Source: Nitrososphaerota archaeon
GTDB taxonomy: Archaea; Thermoproteota; Nitrososphaeria; Nitrososphaerales; JACPRH01
NCBI GenBank assembly: GCA_029460375.1
Contig: JARPAQ010000038.1
Location: forward strand, 1-19,613
DNA length: 19,613 nucleotides
Direction of reading: 5' to 3'
Under the pieces are notes generated by a model. It ran no database searches and was not told the DNA's origin. It saw nothing but the letters and a program-made list of their open reading frames with translations. Below, piece by piece: positions 1-7,335 of the stretch. How positions within the stretch are numbered: position 1 is the first letter of the stretch; each line of letters opens with the position of its first letter. Made by a program: the position numbers and the translations under genes.

Positions 1-1
1 A

Positions 2-235
2 ACCTACAACCAGTTCGCCCAGGAGGCGGTTCTAGGCAAGATAGCTTCAGACGTTTACAACTCAGCCAAGAAGGTCTCCCGCCTCAGACACGTAGGGGTG
101 AGCAAGACCAAACTCATCAAAAAATCCACGATAGATGTTGAAGACACGTCGGTGCTTCAACCAGAGCCTGAAGAAACCGTGCCTGAGGAATCCGAAGAGG
201 TTGAGTTACCCACTGCACCCGCATCGACAAGTTAA
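2..235 (+). CDS. rps3ae: 30S ribosomal protein S3Ae (eS1), C-terminal fragment
   Basis: Only the last 77 codons are present; the 5' part lies left of the window. The frame opens TYNQFAQEAVLGKIASDV and continues through NSAKKVSRLRHVGVSKTKL, which matches the remembered archaeal S3Ae C-terminus (pattern F-x-Q-E-x-V-x-G-K-I ... A-K-K-I-x-P-L-R-x-V-x-I-x-K-S-K-L). S3Ae is a small-subunit protein near the mRNA exit site. After the conserved core comes a Glu/Pro-rich acidic tail of about 35 residues ending PTAPASTS, longer than the archaeal homologues I remember. Its TAA stop (233-235) shares bases with the TAA stop of the convergent nadA gene. Confidence 0.85.
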   Translation, partial: TYNQFAQEAVLGKIASDVYNSAKKVSRLRHVGVSKTKLIKKSTIDVEDTSVLQPEPEETVPEESEEVELPTAPASTS

Positions 236-1194
236 GCTAGCTCAAGCATTCGATCTATAGATCTTCTAGCCTTCGAAGCAGTGTCTTCAGGCACCTTGAC
301 TTGATAAATCATTTCGTCGAGAGATCTATGCACTTTATCGAGCGTAATCTTCTTCATATACTCACAGACGGCGTCAGGGTTCACCGGTAGGAAGGTCTTT
401 TCAGGGTTATCCTTCTTCATCCTGTAAAGTATCCCCACTTCAGTCGCTATGACGAAGCAGTCAGCGCAGGACTCCTTGGCGTAACGTATCATCCCTTCTG
501 TCGAGAGAATATGGGTGCCTTTTGGCGATATGTCCCCATTGGCTAGGTAATACATACTGGGCGTCAGGCATCCGCATTCAGGGTGTATCAAGAACTCAGC
601 GTCTGGATGCTGCTGTCTGATGGTGTTAACTAGGCTAGGCCGTATGCCTGCGTGAACGTGGCATTCGCCGGGCCATAGATGCAGTTTTCTTCCGGTGGTT
701 GCTTCTAGGTATGTTCCTAGGAATACGTCGGGTAGGAACAAAATTTCTTTGTCGAGTGGGATGGCGTTTATGACTTTCAGGGCGTTTGTTGAGGTGCAGC
801 AGTAGTCGCTTTCAGCCTTGACATCCGCGGTGGTGTTTATGTATGAAACTACGACTGCGTCTGGATACTTCTTCTTCCAAGCTTTTAGCTGGTTTATGTT
901 TATAGTGTCTGCTAGGGAGCATCCTGCTTCTGGTTCAGGTATGAGCACCGTTTTTTCGGGGCATAAGATTGAAGCTGTTTCAGCCATGAAGTTCACTCCG
1001 CAGAATACGATTACATCAGCGTCTGTCTCAGCTGCTTGTCTGGAGAGTTTCAGAGAGTCTCCCGTGTAGTCGGCTATATCCTGTATCTCTCCTATCTGGT
1101 AGTTATGCGCCAAGATTACTGCGTTTCGAGACTCTTTCAGTAGGAGTATGTCTTCTATCAGGCGGTCTATCTGCCTCGTCTTGAGCCTCTGCAT
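232..1194 (-). CDS. nadA: Quinolinate synthase NadA
   Basis: This [4Fe-4S] enzyme condenses iminoaspartate with dihydroxyacetone phosphate to give quinolinate, the second step of de novo NAD synthesis. The 320-aa length is in the usual range for the family. The three cluster cysteines are visible: C92 in AGCSLAD, C178 in GECHVHAG and C277 in AVCEYMKKITL. Other family segments are ILAHNYQ near residue 27, VFCGVNFMAET near 63, SYINT near 117 and FLIHPECGC near 201. The start is ATG at 1194, with a TATA-like box at 1224-1233 placing transcription a few bases upstream. It lies 119 bp downstream of nadX on the same strand and so may be transcribed both with nadC-nadX and from its own promoter. Confidence 0.96.
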   Translation of the reverse strand: MQRLKTRQIDRLIEDILLLKESRNAVILAHNYQIGEIQDIADYTGDSLKLSRQAAETDADVIVFCGVNFMAETASILCPEKTVLIPEPEAGCSLADTININQLKAWKKKYPDAVVVSYINTTADVKAESDYCCTSTNALKVINAIPLDKEILFLPDVFLGTYLEATTGRKLHLWPGECHVHAGIRPSLVNTIRQQHPDAEFLIHPECGCLTPSMYYLANGDISPKGTHILSTEGMIRYAKESCADCFVIATEVGILYRMKKDNPEKTFLPVNPDAVCEYMKKITLDKVHRSLDEMIYQVKVPEDTASKARRSIDRMLELA

Positions 1195-1223
1195 ACAAGC
1201 TTCGCTCTATTTTCGTTTCAGGG

Positions 1224-1233
1224 TATTAATATA
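1224..1233 (-). promoter_or_regulatory. TATA-like box for nadA
   Basis: The minus strand reads TATATTAATA. A start site about 26 nt downstream would fall near 1202, giving a leader of under 10 nt before the nadA ATG. I see nothing else in the nadX-nadA gap (1195-1313). Confidence 0.5.
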
Positions 1234-1313
1234 GAGTCGTATATCCGCAAAAGGTTTAGCTGCCAGACCTAACCTTAGCAAAAACGGCGTAAAATCGGCG
1301 CATATGTGATATG

Positions 1314-2141
1314 CTAGGTTCCGATACGTATTTCTCTAGAAGCTCTAGATCTCAACGTCTCGATGGCTGAAAGGACTGCTAGGTAACTTGTCTTCGGGTT
1401 CGCAGGATGCCTGATATTTTCAAGAAGAACCTTCATCCTCCCAAAGCTCCCTTCAACCTCTATCTCATGAATATTCCTAGTCACCGAGGGATCAGCGACC
1501 ACACGCACAACCGTATTCGCACCACCTATCCCCGCCAAGCTCAAGGCCGCTGAAACATTCACGTTAGCGGGAAAAGCCTTGACCGCCTCATCCGCAGCCC
1601 CCTCAAAGATGACCCTAGCATCTCTAAGTCCTTCAGGATCTTTGACAACCCTCTGGAAGTGCGGCGAATCTTTCAGAGAGTCAGGATGCTTTCGAGTCGT
1701 CAAGACAACCCTATCTACACCTCCCAGCTTCGCTGCTTTCACCGCATCCAACCCCCCTATAGCGCCTGATGGTACAAGCACTTGCCGCTCCTCCCTTTCG
1801 GCAGCGGTCTTGATCTTCTTTAGAAGTTCTTCATCGAGAAGTGCGCCTACACTCATTATCATGATGTCCTTACCTGAGACGATTATCTTTTCAGCGTATT
1901 GCTTCACAGCTTCTTGAGATGCAGCTTCTGCAACTAATTCTGCACCCGACTCTTTTAGAAACTTTTCAAATTCACGGTATGCTTTCGGTCTGTGCTTCAG
2001 CTTCTTCACGAGATCTTCCATCTGCTCTGCGTATATGTCAAATACTGCTACCAGATCAGTGTTGGCGACTGTACCGTCGTCTATGGCTTTCGCCAGCATT
2101 GTTCCGATGGCACCGCATCCTATAAGCCCCACTCTGACCAT
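1314..2141 (-). CDS. nadX: L-aspartate dehydrogenase NadX
   Basis: This NAD(P)-dependent enzyme oxidises L-aspartate to iminoaspartate for NadA, replacing the flavoenzyme NadB. The N-terminal Rossmann motif is VGLIGCGAIG. The C-terminal catalytic half has PSGAIGGLDA, FPANVNVSAALSLAG, the NIHEIEVEG segment carrying the expected active-site His, and NIRHPANPKTSYLA, all typical of the family. I place the start at ATG 2141 (275 aa) rather than TTG 2150. An AGGAGG Shine-Dalgarno (2151-2156) is 9 nt from the ATG but abuts the TTG, and the Rossmann strand begins right after the ATG. The nadC TGA stop (2145-2143) directly precedes it, so the two are probably translationally coupled. The stop is TAG. 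Confidence 0.93.
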   Translation of the reverse strand: MVRVGLIGCGAIGTMLAKAIDDGTVANTDLVAVFDIYAEQMEDLVKKLKHRPKAYREFEKFLKESGAELVAEAASQEAVKQYAEKIIVSGKDIMIMSVGALLDEELLKKIKTAAEREERQVLVPSGAIGGLDAVKAAKLGGVDRVVLTTRKHPDSLKDSPHFQRVVKDPEGLRDARVIFEGAADEAVKAFPANVNVSAALSLAGIGGANTVVRVVADPSVTRNIHEIEVEGSFGRMKVLLENIRHPANPKTSYLAVLSAIETLRSRASREIRIGT

Positions 2142-2142
2142 A

Positions 2143-3027
2143 TCACCCAACCTCCTTTTTTCCGATAATCTCTAGGCTGAAGTCTATACTCTTCGCAGAA
2201 TGCGTTATACCGCCTGATGATACTGCGTCTACACCTGCCTCGCTGTATCTCTTCACATTCTCCACACTAATCTTTCCAGAAGCTTCGAGAAACACCCTAT
2301 CCCTGATACGCCTCTCTTCAAGCGCCTTAACCACCCTAGATACCTCTTGAGGATTCATGTTGTCAAGCATAACTATATCCGCACCCGCCTCAACTGCCTC
2401 CAGAGCCTCATCATAAGACGAAGCCTCAACCTCTATCTTCTTAGTGAAACTGACCCTTTTTTTGGCCAACTGCACAGCCTTGGCTGCGGATCCCGCTATC
2501 TTGATATGATTATCCTTGATGAGGACAGCATCGTCAAGCCGAAACCTATGAGTGTCTCCCCCTCCGGAATAAACAGCCTTCTTATCGAACAGCCTGAAGC
2601 CCGGCAGAGTTTTTCGTGTGGCAGCAACCCTGATCTTCGGGTTCCCTCTGATAGCCTCTTCCACCAGCCTCTTAGTTTCCGTCGCCACACCCGACATTCG
2701 ACCCAAGATATTCAGCGCCGTCCTTTCACCTTTCAGAATGGAACGAGCATTACCATTCACCTTCAAGATCGTATTGCCTGCCTCAACGGTATCCCCTTCT
2801 TTCACCAAGTCATTAACAGAGCACTTCAGCAGGTTGAATATCGAGATAGCCTCCTCCACCCCTGAAACTACCGCGTCTTCTCGGCATATTATTCGGGCTT
2901 CTGCGTATGCGTCACGCTCGATTACAGCGTCGGTCGTTATATCTCCCGAGCCTAGGTCTTCCTGTAGAAACTCCATTACTCTACGGCTGATAAGTGGATC
3001 CAATGTATTTCCTTTTGACTCACTCAA
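2143..3027 (-). CDS. nadC: Nicotinate-nucleotide pyrophosphorylase NadC (quinolinate phosphoribosyltransferase)
   Basis: It converts quinolinate and PRPP to nicotinate mononucleotide, CO2 and PPi. The 294-aa protein has the type II phosphoribosyltransferase fold markers in order: GERTALNILGRMSG (100-113), the TRKTLPG basic loop (137-143), GGGDTHRFRLDD (155-166), KDNH (171-174), EVEAS (199-203), MLDNM (220-224) and SSGGITHS (270-277). These include the Arg, Lys and His residues expected to bind quinolinate and phosphate. The start is TTG at 3027: no in-frame ATG precedes it, and the nearby ATG at 3046 is out of frame. A TATA-like box at 3056-3063 predicts a nearly leaderless transcript. It is first gene of the nadC-nadX-(nadA) run and divergent from the NAD kinase. 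Confidence 0.95.
   Translation of the reverse strand: MSESKGNTLDPLISRRVMEFLQEDLGSGDITTDAVIERDAYAEARIICREDAVVSGVEEAISIFNLLKCSVNDLVKEGDTVEAGNTILKVNGNARSILKGERTALNILGRMSGVATETKRLVEEAIRGNPKIRVAATRKTLPGFRLFDKKAVYSGGGDTHRFRLDDAVLIKDNHIKIAGSAAKAVQLAKKRVSFTKKIEVEASSYDEALEAVEAGADIVMLDNMNPQEVSRVVKALEERRIRDRVFLEASGKISVENVKRYSEAGVDAVSSGGITHSAKSIDFSLEIIGKKEVG
2151..2156 (-). promoter_or_regulatory. Shine-Dalgarno deciding the nadX start
   Basis: The minus strand reads AGGAGG inside the 3' end of nadC, preceded by a run of A. Its 9-nt spacing to ATG 2141 favours that codon over the in-frame TTG at 2150. Confidence 0.7.
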
Positions 3028-3055
3028 CTTTCTTGTAGTTTACCATCCTTATAGG

Positions 3056-3063
3056 TAAAATAA
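3056..3063 (-). promoter_or_regulatory. TATA-like box for nadC
   Basis: The minus strand reads TTATTTTA. Predicted initiation is near 3034, about 7 nt before the TTG start of nadC. Confidence 0.45.
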
Positions 3064-3084
3064 GGGTTTGGTCATAGGCAGAAA

Positions 3085-3093
3085 TTATACATA
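3085..3093 (+). promoter_or_regulatory. TATA-like box for the NAD kinase gene
   Basis: TTATACATA lies 38-46 nt upstream of the ATG at 3131, predicting initiation near 3115. A GAGG Shine-Dalgarno (3120-3123) sits 7 nt before the ATG. With the nadC box, this makes a compact divergent promoter region of 103 bp. Confidence 0.45.
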
Positions 3094-3130
3094 CTAGTAC
3101 GTTGACGGTAAATATTGCAGAGGCGCTTGG

Positions 3131-4132
3131 ATGATTAAAGTCTTGGTCATGAAGACCCGTAGATCTGAAAGAGCCTTCAACCAGATCTTAGAGATACTGC
3201 GAGATTCGAACATAGAGTTCAAGTTAATCGATGACATCTCTTCTTCAGACACAGAATGGGGTGAGTTCGTGCTCACTCTAGGTGAAGACAGCGACATACT
3301 GCAGACGCTTCATAAGACAGTCAGGTTCGGCATACCAGTACTAGGTGTGAACGAGACAGACGGCGAGAGTTTTCTCACTGAACTGGGGTTATCCCGACTT
3401 CGCCAAGCGATAAAGCAGATAGAGAAAGGGAAGTTCGAGGTAGAAGAAGCCAAGACGCTGACTGTGAAGACTGATCGAGTGGAAAACCCGCCGGCTATAA
3501 ACGAAGTGGCCGTCTTTCCACACCGTTCCGCAACTCTTCTTGAATACACACTCAAGGTTGATGGTGAAGAGATATGGACAGATAGCAGCGACGGCGTAAT
3601 AATCGCCACACCCACAGGCTCGACCGCGTACTCTATGTCGGCAGGTGGACCTATGATACTGCCTCAAGCCAGTGTCTTCACCATAGTTTCGGTAAACTCC
3701 TTGGATGTAACTCGTAGACCTCTTATTGTTCCTGAAGACGCCGTCGTGAGTATAGATAATGTAGTGAGTAAACTGCAGTGTGAAGTGATTATCGACGGTA
3801 TATTCCGTTCAAAGATAGGTCGGTTGGTTGAAGTATCCAGATCTAGGAATCCAGCACGCCTAATTAGGCTGCCTAAAACCTCGCCCATAGCTGAGAAGAT
3901 GGCTAAGAAGGTGATGCTTGCCCGAGATCTTCTAAGTATGCCGCCGAGTGCGAAACTCATGTTGAAGACCTTAGAGTATGAGGGGCCTTTGAGCCGGAGA
4001 GACATCTTGAAGAAGACTATGCTTCCGGATAGAACCGCTAGTCTGGCTCTTTCGATTCTTCTTGAAAGAGGGTTGGTGAAACGAAGGTCTTCTTTAAGGG
4101 ATGGTCGCGAGAAGGTGTACTATGCCGTTTAA
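3131..4132 (+). CDS. NAD kinase fused to a C-terminal winged-helix domain
   Basis: ATP-dependent phosphorylation of NAD to NADP. Residues 1 to about 250 are the kinase: N124-E125 in PAINEVAV, D154-G155 in DGVIIATPTGSTAYSMSAGG, and RPLIVP (196-201) match the NAD-binding and catalytic core. The nucleotide motif that is normally GGDG(T/S) reads L-G-E-D-S-D (50-55), keeping the Asp but losing two Gly. The next segment, GVNETDGESFLTE, also departs from the usual NxGxLGFL. Residues about 266-333 form an extra domain. PSAKLMLKTLEYEGPLSRR and the following LPDRTASLALSILLERGLV look like the helices of a winged-helix DNA-binding domain, and DGREKVYYAV like the wing. The total of 333 aa is longer than a bare kinase. 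It is divergent from nadC and completes the NAD(P) pathway cluster. Confidence 0.88.
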   Translation: MIKVLVMKTRRSERAFNQILEILRDSNIEFKLIDDISSSDTEWGEFVLTLGEDSDILQTLHKTVRFGIPVLGVNETDGESFLTELGLSRLRQAIKQIEKGKFEVEEAKTLTVKTDRVENPPAINEVAVFPHRSATLLEYTLKVDGEEIWTDSSDGVIIATPTGSTAYSMSAGGPMILPQASVFTIVSVNSLDVTRRPLIVPEDAVVSIDNVVSKLQCEVIIDGIFRSKIGRLVEVSRSRNPARLIRLPKTSPIAEKMAKKVMLARDLLSMPPSAKLMLKTLEYEGPLSRRDILKKTMLPDRTASLALSILLERGLVKRRSSLRDGREKVYYAV

Positions 4133-4139
4133 ACAAATG

Positions 4140-4147
4140 TTTAAAAC
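4140..4147 (+). promoter_or_regulatory. TATA-like box for the membrane protein gene
   Basis: TTTAAAAC predicts initiation near 4170, about 26 nt before ATG 4196. It forms part of a repeated GTTTAAA(A)C element (4127-4134 and 4139-4147) that overlaps the NAD kinase stop codon. Confidence 0.4.
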
Positions 4148-4195
4148 TTGTGGTATTATTGTTACTAATTGCATAAGATCTGTAGATGTGAAATA

Positions 4196-4789
4196 ATGGT
4201 ATCACGTATAATGGCGCACGGCATACTTATGTTTTCAGTAATACTTGTTGGTGCAGCCATGGCTGTAGTCTATGGTGGTGTAATTGAGGCTTATGATAAC
4301 GAAACGCATAAACCTGCAGTGCAGCAGCGTCAGCCAGTGGAGTACAGGATAGAGGGTAGTGTAGAGTCGATAAGTTTCGGGAAGAGGGCGGTCGTGAATG
4401 ACACGGTTACGATAACGGTGAGAAACTCAGGGAATGTTCCTCTAAGAATCAGGGCAATATCAATTAACGAAATATCGCATTTGAACAATCTGATATCCTC
4501 ACATATGTTCGATGCAGAGGGAAACATATACTTCTCCAGAACAATACCTGCAGGAGGATTCGGTATCATCAAATTGGCTACACTTCCTTCTGATATGGTG
4601 CCGGAGGACAACATCTACAACGTTAGTATAAGAACTAGGTATGGTTGGATCCATGAATCATTCGAGGCTGGTGGTAACATTTATCGCAACCCGTCTGGTT
4701 TAGAGCCTTATACACCTCATATCTTTACCCTTCTATTCGGTTCTTTCGTAGGCGTATATTACTATCGAAGGATAAAGATGCTGGACTGA
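4196..4789 (+). CDS. Membrane-anchored extracellular protein, unknown function
   Basis: I do not recognise the family. From ATG 4196 the protein has 197 aa; an in-frame TTG at 4169 would add nine residues (HKICRCEI) that precede the hydrophobic segment and look non-native. Residues about 9-26 are hydrophobic (signal peptide or membrane anchor). The middle (about 45-160) alternates beta-like stretches, such as VTITVRNSGNVPLRIRAISI, that resemble an Ig-like or CARDB-like sandwich. It contains potential N-glycosylation sequons NET, NDT and NVS. Residues about 174-189 (IFTLLFGSFVGVYYY) form a second hydrophobic segment followed by RRIK, consistent with a C-terminal anchor with a cytoplasmic basic tail. 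It ends 8 bp from the convergent GTPase gene. Confidence 0.7.
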   Translation: MVSRIMAHGILMFSVILVGAAMAVVYGGVIEAYDNETHKPAVQQRQPVEYRIEGSVESISFGKRAVVNDTVTITVRNSGNVPLRIRAISINEISHLNNLISSHMFDAEGNIYFSRTIPAGGFGIIKLATLPSDMVPEDNIYNVSIRTRYGWIHESFEAGGNIYRNPSGLEPYTPHIFTLLFGSFVGVYYYRRIKMLD

Positions 4790-4797
4790 GGCTTTCT

Positions 4798-6003
4798 TCA
4801 ACCTCTCCTAGCGGTTGAAACTATCTTCACAACATCCGAGTCCTTCAGGATGTGGTCTGCTCCCAGTCTCATACCGGTTTTTGCATCGACTGCGTACAGG
4901 AAAGTTTCACCAAGTTCACTATGAATAGCGAAGGCTAGATCTTTAGCCGTAGAACCCTGTTTCAGTATATAGGCGTCTGGGAGGATGTTGCCTTTCTTGT
5001 CTGAGAACTTATGTTCATCTTCAACAGGGTATACGACTATACCCTCTAAGAGGTCAAGGTACGCCTTGTTTATCGTCTGCTGTACTCCTGTGGAACCCCA
5101 GATCTTCAAGACATTTTCTTGAACCATCTCCAGCGCCTTGAGCTGAGCTGGGTTGAGATTCCCTGAATCTGGAATCTTGAAGGTAGACGAGCCCGGTATG
5201 TAGTCTATAAGTTTCTTGTCTGATGCTCTTCGGAGTAGGAGCTCCGCTTCAGCTGCGCACGGTACTACAACCCGGTCGGTAGCCTTTATCTGCTCGATGT
5301 TCTCTTTTGCCGATGGAAGATCAGCTTTGTTTGCTGCGATTACCGATGGTTTTGACACTTCTCTTAGGGCTCTGCTGAAGTTCAGTATATCGTCGTCACT
5401 CCACCCTGTTGGTTTGTCAAGCGCTAGCTCTATCTTCTCAGCGGCGCTATGGATATGCTTCTCTTTTATCGCAAGTCCACTCAACCTTTCAGCAAAGATC
5501 TCAGCTGCCTTTGTGCTGTCTGATTCTACTGATCTCGATACGCGCTGCCAGTCCTTCTGAAGTATCTGTTTCAGCCAAAGGTCAAACTCATTTTCGACGA
5601 TCTCGATATCTTTAAGGGGGCTGTAGGAGCCTTCGGAGGTTATCACGCCCTCCTCGTCCGTAGACCCTGAAGCATCTACTACATGAGTAAGGGCATCCGC
5701 CTGCCTCATATTGTCCAGAAATTTGTTCCCTAATCCTCTGCCCTCAGCCGCTCCTTTAACTAGACCTGCTACATCTATAATCTTTATCGGGATGAGGCGT
5801 GTCCCGTCTATGCAGCGGGAGTTTACAGGATTATCCTCAACCCCTAGCACTTTACATACGCATTTGGTGGTTATGTATGCTACGCCGAAGTTCGGCTCCA
5901 CAGTCGTAAAGGGGTAGCTCGCCATAGGGACGTTGAGTAGTGTGGCTGCGTTGAAGAAGGTTGATTTCCCTACATTCGGCTTCCCAATTATACCGACTAT
6001 CAT
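4798..6003 (-). CDS. Obg-family GTPase with C-terminal TGS domain (Ygr210/MJ1332 type)
   Basis: A translation-associated GTPase. From ATG 6003 the 401-aa protein begins MIVGIIGKPNVGKSTFF, so the P-loop sits at residues 7-15. Switch and G3 residues are DVAGLVKGAAEGRGLG (from 77). G4 is NKAD (225-228). True YchF/OLA1 ATPases have lost NKxD, so this looks like the archaeal/fungal Ygr210 branch and is probably GTP-specific. Residues about 323-397 form a TGS domain (IVVYPV...LKQGSTAKDLAFAIH...DVVKIV). The upstream TTG 6045 would add 14 unconserved residues. A TATA-like box at 6029-6036 predicts initiation at about 6006, so the gene is probably leaderless from ATG 6003. Confidence 0.88.
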   Translation of the reverse strand: MIVGIIGKPNVGKSTFFNAATLLNVPMASYPFTTVEPNFGVAYITTKCVCKVLGVEDNPVNSRCIDGTRLIPIKIIDVAGLVKGAAEGRGLGNKFLDNMRQADALTHVVDASGSTDEEGVITSEGSYSPLKDIEIVENEFDLWLKQILQKDWQRVSRSVESDSTKAAEIFAERLSGLAIKEKHIHSAAEKIELALDKPTGWSDDDILNFSRALREVSKPSVIAANKADLPSAKENIEQIKATDRVVVPCAAEAELLLRRASDKKLIDYIPGSSTFKIPDSGNLNPAQLKALEMVQENVLKIWGSTGVQQTINKAYLDLLEGIVVYPVEDEHKFSDKKGNILPDAYILKQGSTAKDLAFAIHSELGETFLYAVDAKTGMRLGADHILKDSDVVKIVSTARRG

Positions 6004-6028
6004 ACAGTCAATTAAGTGAGTGTTCACC

Positions 6029-6036
6029 TTATTAAG
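6029..6036 (-). promoter_or_regulatory. TATA-like box for the GTPase gene
   Basis: The minus strand reads CTTAATAA, centred about 29 nt upstream of ATG 6003. This supports the shorter, leaderless start. Confidence 0.5.
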
Positions 6037-6095
6037 CGAGCTCAAAGAAGCATCTCGCCATCCCGAAACCGTTATCGGCGGCTTAGACGATCACA

Positions 6096-6554
6096 TTGAC
6101 GGTATCATTGAAGTCTAAAAATGTCAAGTATCAGGTGCTCTTCGTGTGTATCAAAAACTCCTGCAGAAGCCAAATGGCTGAAGCCATCTTAAACCATCTG
6201 GCAAAGACAAAGAGATTAGGGATAAAGGCTATCAGTACAGGAACAAAACCGTCAGATAATATTAACCCTTCTGCAATCAAGGTACTCGGAGAAATCGGTA
6301 TAGATATCGGGTCTCAGAAGCCGAAGCCTCTCACGCAAGAAGCAATCGAGCAGTCGGACAAGATTGTAACGATGGGTTGCTTGGCCAAAGACGTATGCCC
6401 TACAGTATTCTTGACTAAAACCGAAGATTGGACGGTTGAAGATCCAGTAGGCAAGCCGATGGAGAAGTTCAGAGAAGTTCGGGACATAATCAGAAGCAAG
6501 GTTAACCGTCTGGTTTCTGAGGCACCATCCTCTATGCAGGATGAAGTTGAATAG
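6096..6554 (+). CDS. arsC: Arsenate reductase, thioredoxin-coupled LMW-phosphatase type (ArsC)
   Basis: It reduces arsenate to arsenite, or acts as a low-molecular-weight tyrosine phosphatase. The P-loop is C18-IKNSC-R24 followed by SQMAEA. The second redox pair typical of ArsC is present as MGC95-LAKDV-C101-P, and the acid loop as DWTVEDPVGKP (D116). The Cys triad C18/C95/C101 favours arsenate reductase over a plain phosphatase. The 6-residue Cys spacing differs by one from the S. aureus enzyme as I recall it. No ATG precedes the P-loop in frame; TTG 6096 or TTG 6108 is the start, and the shorter form would fit the family's short N-terminus. I see no clear TATA box. Thioredoxin reductase, a potential electron source, is encoded at 18021-18938. 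The stop is TAG. Confidence 0.85.
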   Translation: MTVSLKSKNVKYQVLFVCIKNSCRSQMAEAILNHLAKTKRLGIKAISTGTKPSDNINPSAIKVLGEIGIDIGSQKPKPLTQEAIEQSDKIVTMGCLAKDVCPTVFLTKTEDWTVEDPVGKPMEKFREVRDIIRSKVNRLVSEAPSSMQDEVE

Positions 6555-6623
6555 GCTTATCCCGGTTTTGCGCCGAGCTGGGTGCGAAATTGATATACCC
6601 TGTCTTGTGAGGGAGTAGGTTGT

Positions 6624-7271
6624 ATGTTTAGAGCGGTTATACTGGACTTTGACTGGACCTTTAACACTTCTAGGATGTATTATGCTCGTTTTGACGAAGT
6701 ATCCTTCGAGGTGCTTGCTGAAAGGTTTGGTTGTAGTGCTGCGGAAGCGGAGAGGAAGATGCAGGAGGTGAAGGAGAAGACCCTGAGCCTCACGAGTGCT
6801 ATGCGGTATATAGGGCTGGACTCCGACGAGTTCTACGATGAAGTTGCTAGCCGAATGGATATATGCAGTCTACTGACTGAAGATACTCGATTAAAGGAGG
6901 TAGTTCTGGTTATTCGAGGTATGAGCCTCAAGGTTGCAATGCTCACCAACTCCGGTCGCTCTCTACTTAAGAGGGCGCTTGACGCTTTAGGATGTCCTTT
7001 CGAACACTTTGACTTCGTTGTCACCAGCAGCGAGGTTGAGCCAAAACCCAGTCTGGAGCCTTTTCGACATACAGCGGAACTTTTGAGGTGTGACCCTGAA
7101 GAAGTCCTATATGTAGGAGATAGAATATCCAGCGAGTTGAAACCAGCTAAACAGGTCGGTATGAAGACCGTGCTTATAGGCAGCGATTCTCATAACGAAG
7201 AAAGTCGGTGGATCGACTGGGCGCTACCTGATATTTATCAGCTCCCAGATCTTGTACGAAGTCTTCAGTAA
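6624..7271 (+). CDS. HAD-superfamily hydrolase
   Basis: Probably a small-molecule phosphatase; the substrate is unknown. HAD motifs are in order: nucleophile motif D8-F-D10-W-T12, motif II LTNSGR (T108), motif III Lys K141 in EPKPS, and motif IV VGDRISSE (D166, with Glu in the second acidic position). The helical insertion between motifs I and II (residues about 18-85) is a C1-type cap, as in the phosphoglycolate phosphatase/nucleotidase group. A TATA-like GATATA at 6592-6597 predicts initiation near 6620, just before ATG 6624. The 69-bp gap to arsC contains this promoter. No partner in the window reveals the substrate. Confidence 0.82.
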   Translation: MFRAVILDFDWTFNTSRMYYARFDEVSFEVLAERFGCSAAEAERKMQEVKEKTLSLTSAMRYIGLDSDEFYDEVASRMDICSLLTEDTRLKEVVLVIRGMSLKVAMLTNSGRSLLKRALDALGCPFEHFDFVVTSSEVEPKPSLEPFRHTAELLRCDPEEVLYVGDRISSELKPAKQVGMKTVLIGSDSHNEESRWIDWALPDIYQLPDLVRSLQ

Positions 7272-7292
7272 TGTCAGGTGCCGTAGCATGCA

Positions 7293-7303
7293 TTATAGAT
7301 ATA
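7293..7303 (+). promoter_or_regulatory. TATA-like box and Shine-Dalgarno for the serA-like gene
   Basis: TTATAGATATA predicts initiation near 7322. GAGGT at 7325-7329 is 6 nt before ATG 7336, which favours that start over the second ATG at 7342. Confidence 0.5.
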
Positions 7304-7335
7304 GTAAGGCTGTGAGGCTGGGATGAGGTAGGAAG

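Noticed and set aside
1195..1313. Possible small RNA or riboswitch between nadX and nadA
   Set aside because: I looked for paired stems and conserved riboswitch-like blocks and saw only the nadA TATA-like box and AT-rich sequence.
4169..4195. Upstream TTG start (4169) for the membrane protein
   Set aside because: It would place charged, Cys-containing residues before the signal-like segment and lies almost at the predicted transcription start. ATG 4196 gives a cleaner N-terminus.
6004..6095. Promoter for arsC
   Set aside because: The gap between the GTPase and arsC contains GTTATCGG-like sequence at about the right distance, but the match to a TATA box is too weak to list.
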